Part shown: piece after piece, positions 1 through 5,672 of the stretch
Layout: each line of letters starts with the position of its first letter
Numbering within the stretch: position 1 is the first letter of the stretch
Origin: Sulfurimonas sp.
GTDB lineage: Bacteria > Campylobacterota > Campylobacteria > Campylobacterales > Sulfurimonadaceae
Assembly: GCA_002733945.2 (NCBI GenBank)
Contig: NVXO02000002.1
Location: 346,377-352,241 of the forward strand
DNA: 5,865 nucleotides
Reading direction: 5' to 3'
Position numbers and translations under genes: made by a program
The notes under the pieces: generated by a model
Seen by the model: the letters and a program-made list of their open reading frames with translations, nothing else
What the model was told of the DNA's origin: nothing
The model's database searches: none

Positions 1-19
1 CTGTGATTTCATTCACTAT

Positions 20-106
20 GCCCGGATGGCGAAATTGGTAGACGCAGGGGACTTAAAATCCCCCGGTAGCAATACTGTGCCGGTTCAAGTCCGGCTCCGG
101 GCACCA
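20..106 (+). tRNA. tRNA-Leu, anticodon UAA
   Basis: This leucine tRNA reads UUA and UUG codons. The acceptor stem GCCCGGA (20-26) pairs with TCCGGGC (96-102), followed by discriminator A103 and an encoded CCA (104-106). The anticodon stem GGGGA/TCCCC encloses the loop CTTAAAA with anticodon TAA at 54-56. The T arm has the GTTCAAGT pattern, and the long variable arm expected of a class II leucine tRNA is present. It is the first of three tRNA genes on this strand, 18 bases before tRNA-Cys, so the three are probably processed from one transcript. Confidence 0.97.
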
Positions 107-124
107 TTGATATGAAAGATAACT

Positions 125-198
125 GGTGCCATCGCCAAGTGGTAAGGCCGTAGCCTGCAAAGCTACTATCCCCAGTTCAAATCTGGGTGGCACCTCCA
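125..198 (+). tRNA. tRNA-Cys, anticodon GCA
   Basis: This is a cysteine tRNA. The acceptor stem GGTGCCA (125-131) pairs with TGGCACC (188-194). The discriminator is T195 (U73), the identity base for cysteine, and CCA is encoded at 196-198. The anticodon stem GTAGC/GCTAC holds the loop CTGCAAA with anticodon GCA at 157-159. The gene is 74 bases long with a short variable loop. It lies between tRNA-Leu and tRNA-Ser with spacers of 18 and 30 bases. Confidence 0.97.
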
Positions 199-228
199 GT
201 TTTATAATTTATACTATAACAAACACGT

Positions 229-317
229 GGATCTTTGGCAGAGTTGGTCGAATGCACCGGTCTTGAAAACCGGCGAGGGTTACACCTCCCAGAGTTCGAA
301 TCTCTGAGGGTCCACCA
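229..317 (+). tRNA. tRNA-Ser, anticodon UGA
   Basis: This serine tRNA reads UCA-type codons. The acceptor stem GGATCTT (229-235) pairs with AGGGTCC (307-313) through two G-T wobbles. The anticodon stem CCGGT/ACCGG holds the loop CTTGAAA with anticodon TGA at 264-266. A long variable arm (GAGG/CCTC) and the T arm CAGAG-TTCGAAT-CTCTG are clear, and CCA is encoded at 315-317. The discriminator is A314, whereas many bacterial serine tRNAs carry G there. It is the last gene of the tRNA cluster, and the accessory segment starts straight after it. The 3' half of a tRNA gene like this is a common target for integrating elements. Confidence 0.96.
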
Positions 318-341
318 CTTCTTTTTACAACAATCTAATAA

Positions 342-569
342 CACTTTTTAATACAAGACCCACCCTTTCCTAGAAAGTTTAATGCAATTATTGCAATAGC
401 AATGTGGATGCACTTAAAAAGAGAACGATATTTTGAAGATATTGATGTAGCATATATAACTCAATTATTTAATCAATACAACTTTACACTTGTGAAGAGA
501 ACCTCCACTCAAGATAGTTTAAATCGAGATACTTTAACATGGATTACGATAGTATTTACACATGATTAA
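342..569 (+). pseudogene. Unassigned coding remnant before the HNH gene
   Basis: This frame is open from just after a TAA (339-341) to the TAA at 567-569. Possible ATGs are at 402 and 408, but neither has a Shine-Dalgarno sequence. From 402 it would give 55 residues. The translation is protein-like (RKFNAIIAIAMWMHLKRER, then YFEDIDVAYITQLFNQYNF, ending TWITIVFTHD), and its end overlaps the next start codon (ATG at 562), the arrangement usual for co-translated genes. I do not recognise the family. Because the frame reaches to within 25 bases of tRNA-Ser without a usable start, I read it as the 3' end of a gene cut off at the island edge. It could also be a short intact gene or a chance frame. 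Confidence 0.35.
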
Positions 570-1495
570 CACAGAAGCTTTACGACAAATAAACTATATT
601 ATAGAACATGACTCAACCTCTAGTACTTATAAATATGTTCTTCTAAAAAGTGTTATAAATGCATCTCAAAAATATGAGCATTTAACTACTATTGAAAAAG
701 GCAGAGCTAATATCCCTTTAGGACTCATAGTCGAACAGTGGATTTTAGACTATATGCCTTTTGTATTTAAAGAGAATTCACAGCAGCATAATAAAAGTGT
801 TTTGGATAAGCCAATTACAACTATATATAATACTATTTTCTCTCTCCTAAAGTTAGATAAGGCTATTGAGTGGGAATATGAATTTTTCACTCCAACAAGA
901 TATAAGTTTGGTAAAGTCAATTTTTCTGCTAAAGAAATATATACTTCAATTTTTTTAATCAATAACTTTGATTCCTTTTCTATTTCAGAGGAACACTACA
1001 ATATCTTTAGATATTTAGGCCAAACTTTATATGGCACATCTACAATTATGGCTAAGTGGAAGCAAAAAACAATTTCACTCAATGCTGATCAGGAAATTAC
1101 TAAAAATATTAAATGAAGAACAAGAGTGTGTCTGGTCTGGAAAAGAGCTCAAGGGTAATAACTATGATGTTAACCATATATTACCATATTCCATCTGGGT
1201 CAATAATGACTTATGGAATATGTTACCAACAGACAGAAGAATAAACCAACAACATAAAAAAGCTAAAATACCTACTCGAAAATTGATTGAAAATCGTTCT
1301 GATATTATTATAAGTTACTGGATCAATTATCAACAAGCAATGCCACTACTCTTTAAATCACAAATTGAAGTTGCTTTAGGTGGTAACAATCAAAGTCTAG
1401 ACACAGCACTTAAATCATTATGTAAAAAAAGTGATTATTTAATTCATGATAGAGGGCATGAGGCTTTTAGTTTTAAATACAAAACTCTGAGTTGA
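562..1495 (+). pseudogene. HNH endonuclease, frameshifted
   Basis: Two overlapping frames together make one HNH-nuclease-type protein. The first (562-1116, 184 codons) carries the N-terminal helical region. The second (1031-1495) carries the HNH core: CVWSGKEL, then DVNHILPYSIW, then NNDLWNMLPTDRRIN, PTRKLI, and a DRGHEAF tail typical of these proteins. Removing one A from the five-A run at 1102-1106 joins them smoothly (...EITK-ILNEEQECVWSG...) into about 310 residues, a natural family length. HNH nucleases cut DNA using a metal-binding beta-beta-alpha fold; relatives occur in restriction and other defence loci. The acidic residue that usually precedes the first catalytic His is Asn here (NHILP), a second hint of lost activity. 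No methyltransferase partner is present. The family call is firm; whether the frameshift is real or an assembly error cannot be told from the sequence. Confidence 0.8.
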
Positions 1496-1657
1496 GAAAC
1501 TGTTAGAGAGAACCAGTATATTCAAAGTGCATTTATTGATAGGTTCTGGAAAGTCTATAATTATGCAGAAACCTTCAATTCTATTGTAAGTAAAGTGGAG
1601 AGTTGACCTAAATTTATGTAAAAATATTAACCTCTTTACACTAACCAGAGATCTCAC

Positions 1658-1705
1658 TAATGATACGATTAAAGCATATTATTGTATCAAAAAATGATAC
1701 AATAA
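1658..1705 (+). promoter_or_regulatory. Palindromic operator and likely promoter of the fic gene
   Basis: A perfect inverted repeat with 11-bp arms, TTATTGTATCA (1679-1689) and TGATACAATAA (1695-1705), is separated by five As and ends four bases before the Fic start codon. A third half-site, TGATACGAT, lies at 1661-1669. A -10-like TATTAT (1677-1682) overlaps the left arm, which would put transcription start near 1689 inside the palindrome. A protein bound here would block the promoter. The winged-helix C-terminus of the Fic protein makes autorepression the simplest guess. The repeat is directly visible; the regulator is inferred. Confidence 0.65.
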
Positions 1706-1709
1706 GCTT

Positions 1710-2840
1710 ATGAAAACATATCAAGAAGAAAAGAGATGGATCTGGGAAGACGAAAAGTTCCCTAGTTTTATTTATACTACTATCAACTTAGATGCACTTA
1801 ACCATAAGTTTGGTCAGTTAGATATGGTTGAAAAATTTATGTCCCAAGATGATACAAACAGACTACAATTAGACAGACTAATGAGTGAAGCTCTCTCTAC
1901 TACAGCAATAGAAGGTGAGATACTTCAACGATCATCTGTTCGCTCTTCCATTAACAAAATTCTTAAACTTGGTCTAGAAGATGACTACAGTTACACAAGA
2001 GAATCTGATGCTCTCATAGAGGTGTTAGTGGATGCAAAAACAAATCAAATGCCCTTAGATGAGAAGAGACTATTCCAATGGCATAAAGCACTCTTTCCAA
2101 CAGGAAGTTCAGGTCTACGAGATATAAATGTAGGATGCTACAGAACAGATAGTGAGGATATGCAGATAGTCTCAGGTGCTTGGAATAGAGAAAAAGTTCA
2201 CTATATAGCACCACCATCTTCTAGTACTCAGGCACTTATGAATGAGTTTCTATTTTGGCTCAACAATGATAATACCCATTCTCCCATATACAAAGCTGCT
2301 ATCGCTCATCTATACTTTGTATTTATTCACCCATTTGATGATGGAAATGGAAGGATTGCTAGAGCAATCACAGATTATGTTCTAGCTCAAGCTTCTCTTG
2401 CAAATGCAAACTTTTATTCTATCTCGACAACTATTTATTCCAAAAGAAAAGAGTATTATGAGGTCTTAGACAAAGTTTGTGTAAGCATGACTCAAGATAT
2501 AACACTGTGGATGGAGTGGTTCATGCAACTCCTAGAAGACTCCATCGATTCTACACTGCTAGAGATAGAAGCTGTACAGATAAAAGCCAAGTTTTGGGAT
2601 AGACATAGGGAGACAAAACTAAACGAGAGACAAAAGAAGGTTATCCTCAAAATGTTATCGTATTTACCAGAAGAATTTGAGGGTGGGATGAGAGTTCAGA
2701 AATACATGAGAATAACAAAAACGACAAGATTAACTGCAAGTAGAGATTTGTCTGATTTACTCTTAAAAGGAGTGATGCAAAGTCATGGAAAAGGTAGAGG
2801 AGTCCACTACAGTTTAGTGGTAAAAGGGTATCTTGTTTAA
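1710..2840 (+). CDS. Fic family protein (probable AMPylase) with C-terminal winged helix
   Basis: Fic-domain enzymes usually transfer AMP from ATP to a hydroxyl group on a target protein. The core motif is complete and canonical, HPFDDGNGR at residues 207-215, with catalytic His207. An N-terminal WIWE segment (10-13) and the following helices match the DUF4172-type region found in Fic proteins of about 370 residues; this one has 376. TTAIEG at 64-69 fits the [S/T]xxxE[G/N] inhibitory helix, with Glu68 as the inhibitory residue, placing it in class II (self-inhibited, needing no separate antitoxin). Residues about 305-370 look like a winged helix-turn-helix. The gene starts only four bases after a palindromic operator and has no strong Shine-Dalgarno, so its leader is short. 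It stands alone between a broken nuclease and an integrase-like remnant. The target is unknown. Confidence 0.93.
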   Translation: MKTYQEEKRWIWEDEKFPSFIYTTINLDALNHKFGQLDMVEKFMSQDDTNRLQLDRLMSEALSTTAIEGEILQRSSVRSSINKILKLGLEDDYSYTRESDALIEVLVDAKTNQMPLDEKRLFQWHKALFPTGSSGLRDINVGCYRTDSEDMQIVSGAWNREKVHYIAPPSSSTQALMNEFLFWLNNDNTHSPIYKAAIAHLYFVFIHPFDDGNGRIARAITDYVLAQASLANANFYSISTTIYSKRKEYYEVLDKVCVSMTQDITLWMEWFMQLLEDSIDSTLLEIEAVQIKAKFWDRHRETKLNERQKKVILKMLSYLPEEFEGGMRVQKYMRITKTTRLTASRDLSDLLLKGVMQSHGKGRGVHYSLVVKGYLV

Positions 2841-3060
2841 GGTTCAAAGTTGTAGGCTCTTAGTTATGGATTAGTTCTGTATTAGCTATTCGTTATGCCG
2901 ACCAAGGAGCAAAATTAAACAAATATTTTCTTCTAAAAGTCCGTGTATTACGGACTAAACCTCTATCTTAGGTACTTTTTTCATAATTTAAGAAAACTAC
3001 TATAATCACCATTTTAACCCACAAACTCCTTATATATAGTCACTACAGCACAACTGATAA
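2841..3060. other. Non-coding stretch after the fic gene
   Basis: No gene is visible on either strand; the longest frames are short and unlike protein. The one clear structure is the hairpin at 2938-2956. Positions 2896-2910 (GTTATGCCGACCAAG) form a small GC-richer patch in otherwise AT-rich DNA with no assigned role. Stops in all frames separate this stretch from the integrase-like frame that begins at 3061. Confidence 0.5.
2938..2956. terminator. Short perfect hairpin downstream of fic
   Basis: AGTCCGT (2938-2944) and ACGGACT (2950-2956) form a perfect 7-bp stem with a 5-base loop about 100 bases after the Fic stop codon. There is no T-run on the + side, and only four Ts follow it on the - side, so it is at best a weak terminator. 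It could equally be a protein-binding site or a leftover of a mobile element. Confidence 0.3.
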
Positions 3061-3285
3061 CTTCCGAAAGTACTTCGTAGCTATTTCGCTATTAGGTTTA
3101 GAGTACATAAACAACTTGTGCCATTCTTCCATAAAACTGTTATAAATAAATCACTATCTACACAAAGTAAAAGATTGGCTATGTTAAAAGCTGATAAGAT
3201 CTACTATCAATATCAACAGGTTTTGAATACTGTATCTATACTTACATCGGATCAAACTATTTCACTAATACAATCAATCTTTTAA
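3061..3285 (+). pseudogene. Remnant resembling a tyrosine integrase N-terminus
   Basis: This frame is open for 74 codons between the TGA-TAA stops at 3055-3060 and the TAA at 3283-3285, with only a late in-frame ATG (3181). The segment YFAIRFRVHKQLVPFF, followed by INKSLSTQSKRLAMLKADKI, has the pattern of the N-terminal region of phage-type tyrosine recombinases: a strand with aromatic and arginine residues, then a 'lysine-Ser-Leu-x-Thr ... Ala' turn into a helix. Intact integrases have about 350-400 residues, and none of the catalytic core (Arg...His-x-x-Arg...Tyr) follows. I therefore read it as a decayed integrase fragment, which fits a position behind a tRNA gene. The assignment rests on pattern recognition alone, so a chance open frame is possible. 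Confidence 0.45.
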
Positions 3286-3343
3286 TCCAAAATTATATTT
3301 TAGTATTTCTTAATATAAATAGGAATATAGTTATTAATACATC

Positions 3344-3369
3344 CTTCAAAAGAATGAATTCTTTTGAGG
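3344..3369. repeat. Inverted repeat upstream of the BspA-like gene
   Basis: TCAAAAGAAT (3346-3355) and ATTCTTTTGA (3358-3367) are perfect inverse copies separated by two bases. One G-T wobble and one further C-G pair extend the stem to 12 pairs. It ends 25 bases before the next start codon, upstream of the AGGAG site. It could be an operator or an mRNA hairpin in the leader. There is no T-run to make it a terminator. Confidence 0.5.
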
Positions 3370-3394
3370 AAATGAGATATAGCAGGAGTTCAAA

Positions 3395-3634
3395 ATGAAA
3401 AAAGTAAATAGAGCAACATTAATTGAAATGATTAAAAACAATGAAGATGTAACAGATGTAGATACTTCAGGATGGGAGGTACCTAGTGTAAAAGATATGA
3501 GTTATATGTTTAGTGAATGTGTGGTATTTAGTCAGGATATCTCGAAAAGGGATGTATCTTCTGTCGAAGATATGGATGATATCTTTAGAGGATGTGAGAT
3601 TGCAGAAGAAAATAAGCCTAAATTTAATAGGTAA
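3395..3634 (+). CDS. Small BspA-like (DUF285) repeat protein
   Basis: The 79-residue product carries about two copies of the BspA-like leucine-rich repeat. The first is DVDTSGWEVPSVKDMSYMF with the SQDIS that follows (about residues 21-50), and the second is KRDVSSVEDMDDIFRGC (51-67). The usual Trp of the S-K-W-D motif is Arg52 here. Such repeats usually occur in much longer surface or secreted proteins. This one has no signal peptide or membrane segment, so it is probably cytoplasmic. AGGAG (3384-3388) lies six bases before the ATG, an excellent ribosome site, so translation is likely. It may be a shortened descendant of a longer protein or a true mini-protein. Its function is unknown. It points toward the end of the isoaspartate methyltransferase gene on the other strand. 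Confidence 0.75.
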   Translation: MKKVNRATLIEMIKNNEDVTDVDTSGWEVPSVKDMSYMFSECVVFSQDISKRDVSSVEDMDDIFRGCEIAEENKPKFNR

Positions 3635-3659
3635 AAGTGTGTCTTTTTTAAGGCTTTTA
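3614..3659 (+). terminator. Possible terminator overlapping the end of the BspA-like gene
   Basis: AAGCCT (3614-3619) pairs with AGGCTT (3651-3656). The stem can be extended inward with one bulged A and is followed by two further Ts. An overlapping alternative pairs GTAAAAG (3631-3637) with CTTTTAC (3654-3660). Both include coding bases of the gene's last codons. The T-run is short, so activity is uncertain. Confidence 0.3.
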
Positions 3660-3745
3660 CTTGATAATTTGATGATAGAGATGAGTTTTACGGGTGGGCA
3701 TGGAAGAGATTTTTCATAAATTATTTATTGTTCAAAAAGAGACAA

Positions 3746-4357
3746 TCATTTAATTAAGGGAACAAATGTAAAACCATAATGTTCTATGCGTTCAATTTTG
3801 CCATCTTCTTTTTTTGTTATTTCATAAATTGAATTCCTTACCGGGATTACAAGCTTTCCGCCAACTCTTAATTGCGTTGTTAATTCAGATGGAAACTCAT
3901 CTGCTGGGGCAGAGACTAATATGCGGTCAAATTTTTCATTAGGTATGCCGAACTCATTTGTCGCTTGAATAATTTCAGCATTTTTCAATTCATATTTTTG
4001 GAGATTGTTGCTTCCAAACTTTACAAGATTGTCAATTCTTTCGAGTCCGGTAACAGAACCATCGTCTCCGGCAATAAAACCAAGAAGCGCCGTTGTCCAG
4101 CCCGATCCACTTCCTATGTCCAAAATCTTTTGTCCCGAATATGGCTCTAACATCTCCATCATCATAGCTACCGTTGTTGGTTGAGAAATAGTTTGCCCGT
4201 AACCTATAGGAAGCGGATAGTCTTCATATACGTCTGAAGCAGTTGGATCCAAAACAAAATCCACTCTATCTATGTTGTCAAAAGCATCTATAATATTACT
4301 TGAACGAAGGGCATCCGTATTTATAAGATGCCTCATTAAATAATCATTTGAACTCAT
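3746..4357 (-). CDS. pcm: Protein-L-isoaspartate O-methyltransferase
   Basis: This cytoplasmic repair enzyme uses S-adenosylmethionine to methylate isoaspartyl residues in aged proteins, starting their conversion back to aspartate. The family signature YEDYPLPIGYGQTISQP is at residues 44-60, and the SAM-binding motif LDIGSGSGW is at 79-87, with an acidic ligand at Glu106 (GLE). FDRILVSAP (143-151) is the later Rossmann-fold strand, and the protein ends in the usual FVPLIK. At 203 residues it is near the normal family length of about 210. The ATG is preceded on the - strand by AAGGA at six bases. It is transcribed away from the hydrolase gene from a shared promoter region, and base composition here is less AT-rich than in the accessory segment. 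The family call is firm. Confidence 0.95.
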   Translation of the reverse strand: MSSNDYLMRHLINTDALRSSNIIDAFDNIDRVDFVLDPTASDVYEDYPLPIGYGQTISQPTTVAMMMEMLEPYSGQKILDIGSGSGWTTALLGFIAGDDGSVTGLERIDNLVKFGSNNLQKYELKNAEIIQATNEFGIPNEKFDRILVSAPADEFPSELTTQLRVGGKLVIPVRNSIYEITKKEDGKIERIEHYGFTFVPLIK

Positions 4358-4381
4358 AAATCATCCTTCCTTTTATTTATC

Positions 4382-4434
4382 AAAACAAGTTCCAATAAGT
4401 TTATCGACATTCAAGTTATATGTCAACTTGTTTT
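4382..4434. repeat. CAAGTT repeats in the divergent promoter region
   Basis: AAAACAAGTT (4382-4391) and AACTTGTTTT (4425-4434) are perfect 10-bp inverted copies. A third CAAGTT at 4412-4417 faces the AACTTG at 4425-4430 across seven bases, and GACAT/ATGTC (4405-4409 and 4419-4423) adds a further nested pair. The set overlaps the - strand promoter and lies just upstream of the + strand -10 box. It is well placed to be an operator controlling both genes, though no regulator is encoded in the window. Confidence 0.45.
4398..4426 (-). promoter_or_regulatory. Promoter of the isoaspartate methyltransferase gene
   Basis: Read on the - strand, a perfect -35 TTGACA (4426-4421) is followed by exactly 17 bases and a -10-like TAAACT (4403-4398). 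Transcription would start near 4390, about 35 bases before the start codon. The -35 lies inside the rightmost CAAGTT half-site, so a bound regulator would compete with RNA polymerase. Confidence 0.6.
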
Positions 4435-4439
4435 ATGCA

Positions 4440-4448
4440 TGCTATAAT
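4440..4448 (+). promoter_or_regulatory. Extended -10 promoter of the alpha/beta hydrolase gene
   Basis: TGC-TATAAT (TG at 4440-4441, hexamer 4443-4448) is a perfect extended -10 element, for which a -35 is not essential. Transcription would start near 4455, giving a leader of about 14 bases. AAGGA (4459-4463) lies five bases before the ATG at 4469. Confidence 0.65.
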
Positions 4449-4468
4449 TATCGTAAACAAGGATTGGT

Positions 4469-5302
4469 ATGCAGACTTTTATCACAAAACTTAAAATGTT
4501 CTTTATGGTATTGGCGGGTGCATACATAACTTTAATCGCTTTGATTTACATGTTTCAATCAAATCTGGTGTATTTTCCATCTACAAATATAAATGTAAGC
4601 CCTAAAACAGTCGGTCTTGAATACGAATCTATTATCTTTGAGAGTAATGATAAAACAAAACTTCATGCTTGGTATATACCAAAAAAAGATGTAAAGACTA
4701 CACTCTTTTTCCTGCATGGCAATGCTGGAAACATATCTCATCGTCTTCATTCAATCAAACTTTTCAACTCCCTTGGAATGAATGTATTTATCTTTGATTA
4801 TAGGGGATATGGAAATTCTGAGGGAAGTGCCAACGAGCAAAACACTTATGATGATGCGAGAAGCGCATGGGATTTTCTTTTAAAAAACAAGAATGTGAAA
4901 GCTGAAGATATTATTATCTTTGGCAGGTCTTTAGGTGGAGCCATAGCCGCTAATCTCGGCAGCACTGTAAAGCCAAAGGGAATTATACTGGAATCCACTT
5001 TCACTACTGCAAAAGAGTTTGCGTCTGATGTTTACCCTTTTGTGCCGGGATTTTCAATCCACTTTAAATATGAGACGACAAAGTATTTAAAAGATATAAA
5101 TTATCCCGTTTTGGTCGTTCACGGCGAAGATGACAACATTATCCCGTTTAAGCATGGTCAGGCAGTTTTTAAAAATGCCAATGAGCCAAAAACTTTTATA
5201 AAAATCAGAGGGGATCATAACTATGGTTTTTTGCAGTCAAAAGATATATATCTAGATGCTTTAAAAAACTTCTTGCAAGGGCTAGACAGGAGAAGCCCTT
5301 GA
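4469..5302 (+). CDS. Membrane-anchored alpha/beta hydrolase (BEM46/YfhR-like)
   Basis: This is a serine hydrolase of the alpha/beta fold; its natural substrate cannot be told from the sequence. A single hydrophobic segment at residues about 11-29 should anchor it in the inner membrane. The catalytic domain follows: the HGNAGN oxyanion-loop motif (83-88), DYRGYGNSEG (110-119), the nucleophile elbow GRSLGG with Ser154, the acid in HGEDDNIIP (most likely Asp222), and the base His250 in GDHNYG. This order and the 277-residue length match the BEM46/YfhR/ABHD13 group, often annotated as hydrolases of unknown role. The start is supported by AAGGA and an extended -10 promoter. The stop codon lies inside a hairpin. 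It is divergent from the methyltransferase gene and may share control through the CAAGTT repeats. Confidence 0.92.
   Translation: MQTFITKLKMFFMVLAGAYITLIALIYMFQSNLVYFPSTNINVSPKTVGLEYESIIFESNDKTKLHAWYIPKKDVKTTLFFLHGNAGNISHRLHSIKLFNSLGMNVFIFDYRGYGNSEGSANEQNTYDDARSAWDFLLKNKNVKAEDIIIFGRSLGGAIAANLGSTVKPKGIILESTFTTAKEFASDVYPFVPGFSIHFKYETTKYLKDINYPVLVVHGEDDNIIPFKHGQAVFKNANEPKTFIKIRGDHNYGFLQSKDIYLDALKNFLQGLDRRSP
5276..5301 (+). terminator. Hairpin overlapping the hydrolase stop codon
   Basis: CAAGGGCT (5276-5283) and AGCCCTTG (5294-5301) form a perfect, GC-rich 8-bp stem with a 10-base loop. Its right arm contains the first two bases of the TGA stop. A run of seven Ts follows only at 5317-5323, 15 bases downstream, so it is not a classic terminator by itself. 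It may protect the mRNA 3' end or act with the T-run. Confidence 0.45.
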
Positions 5303-5387
5303 AACTGCAATACTCCTTTTTTTCAATCTAAATATTTCATTCTTTATTTATTAATTTAAGATTTAAACTTTAAAATCACTCATAATC

Positions 5388-5428
5388 AAGCCATATATAC
5401 CTATTTTAGCAGTCTATATAGGCTTTTT
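5388..5428 (+). terminator. Rho-independent terminator after the hydrolase gene
   Basis: AAGCC (5388-5392) pairs with GGCTT (5421-5425), and TATATA (5394-5399) pairs with TATATA (5415-5420) across one bulged A, giving an 11-bp stem. Five Ts (5424-5428) follow. Orientation and distance, about 86 bases after the stop, suit the end of the hydrolase transcript and shield the hydrogenase operon from read-through. Confidence 0.6.
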
Positions 5429-5478
5429 AATTCTTAAATTAGATTGAGTAAATATAATAAGAAACAACGATTTTAGTA

Positions 5479-5504
5479 AAATTGAATGACTATTCATTTA
5501 ATTT
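5479..5504. promoter_or_regulatory. Palindrome upstream of the hydrogenase gene
   Basis: AAATTGAATGA (5479-5489) and TCATTTAATTT (5494-5504) are inverse copies with a single mismatch (G-T) and a four-base spacer. The element lies 26 bases before a perfect TATAAT (5530-5535), where an operator or activator site would be expected. It does not match an FNR site (TTGAT-N4-ATCAA) exactly, so the regulator is not named. Confidence 0.35.
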
Positions 5505-5529
5505 AAGCATCATGTATTTTAACTTAGTA

Positions 5530-5535
5530 TATAAT
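5530..5535 (+). promoter_or_regulatory. Candidate -10 box for the hydrogenase operon
   Basis: A perfect TATAAT occurs about 150 bases before the GTG start. There is no convincing -35, which is usual for Campylobacterota vegetative promoters. In such AT-rich DNA a hexamer like this can arise by chance, and the long leader it implies is a mild argument against it. Confidence 0.25.
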
Positions 5536-5672
5536 TTTATTGTTAATTATTAATAAAAGATTAAGATAAATGATAGAAGAAGTGATATTTTTGCATATAC
5601 ACTATCTGTAAATACTAAACCTGTCGAAGCTTTTATCTAATTTATCTAGTTCAAACTGTCAATCAATATATG

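Noticed and set aside
750..962. Open frame of 70 codons on the - strand inside the HNH gene
   Set aside because: It lies antisense to the better supported nuclease frame and its translation resembles no family I know.
2014..2217. Open frame of 67 codons on the - strand inside the fic gene
   Set aside because: It is a shadow of the Fic coding frame; its composition is biased and it has no ribosome site.
2894..2920. GTTATGCC resembling an integron attC core site
   Set aside because: No matching inverse core site lies within 150 bases, the fourth-to-sixth bases do not fit GTTRRRY, and no imperfect hairpin of attC type can be drawn.
3513..3719. Open frame of 68 codons overlapping the BspA-like gene in another frame
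   Set aside because: More than half is the shadow of the repeat protein, and the remaining tail has no recognisable motif or ribosome site of its own.
3965..4150. Open frame of 61 codons on the + strand inside the methyltransferase gene
   Set aside because: It is antisense to a firmly identified gene and has no family resemblance.
5583..5598. Possible sigma-54 (-24/-12) promoter near TTTTTGCAT before the hydrogenase gene
   Set aside because: The -12 GC is present but the essential GG at -24 is missing at the required spacing.
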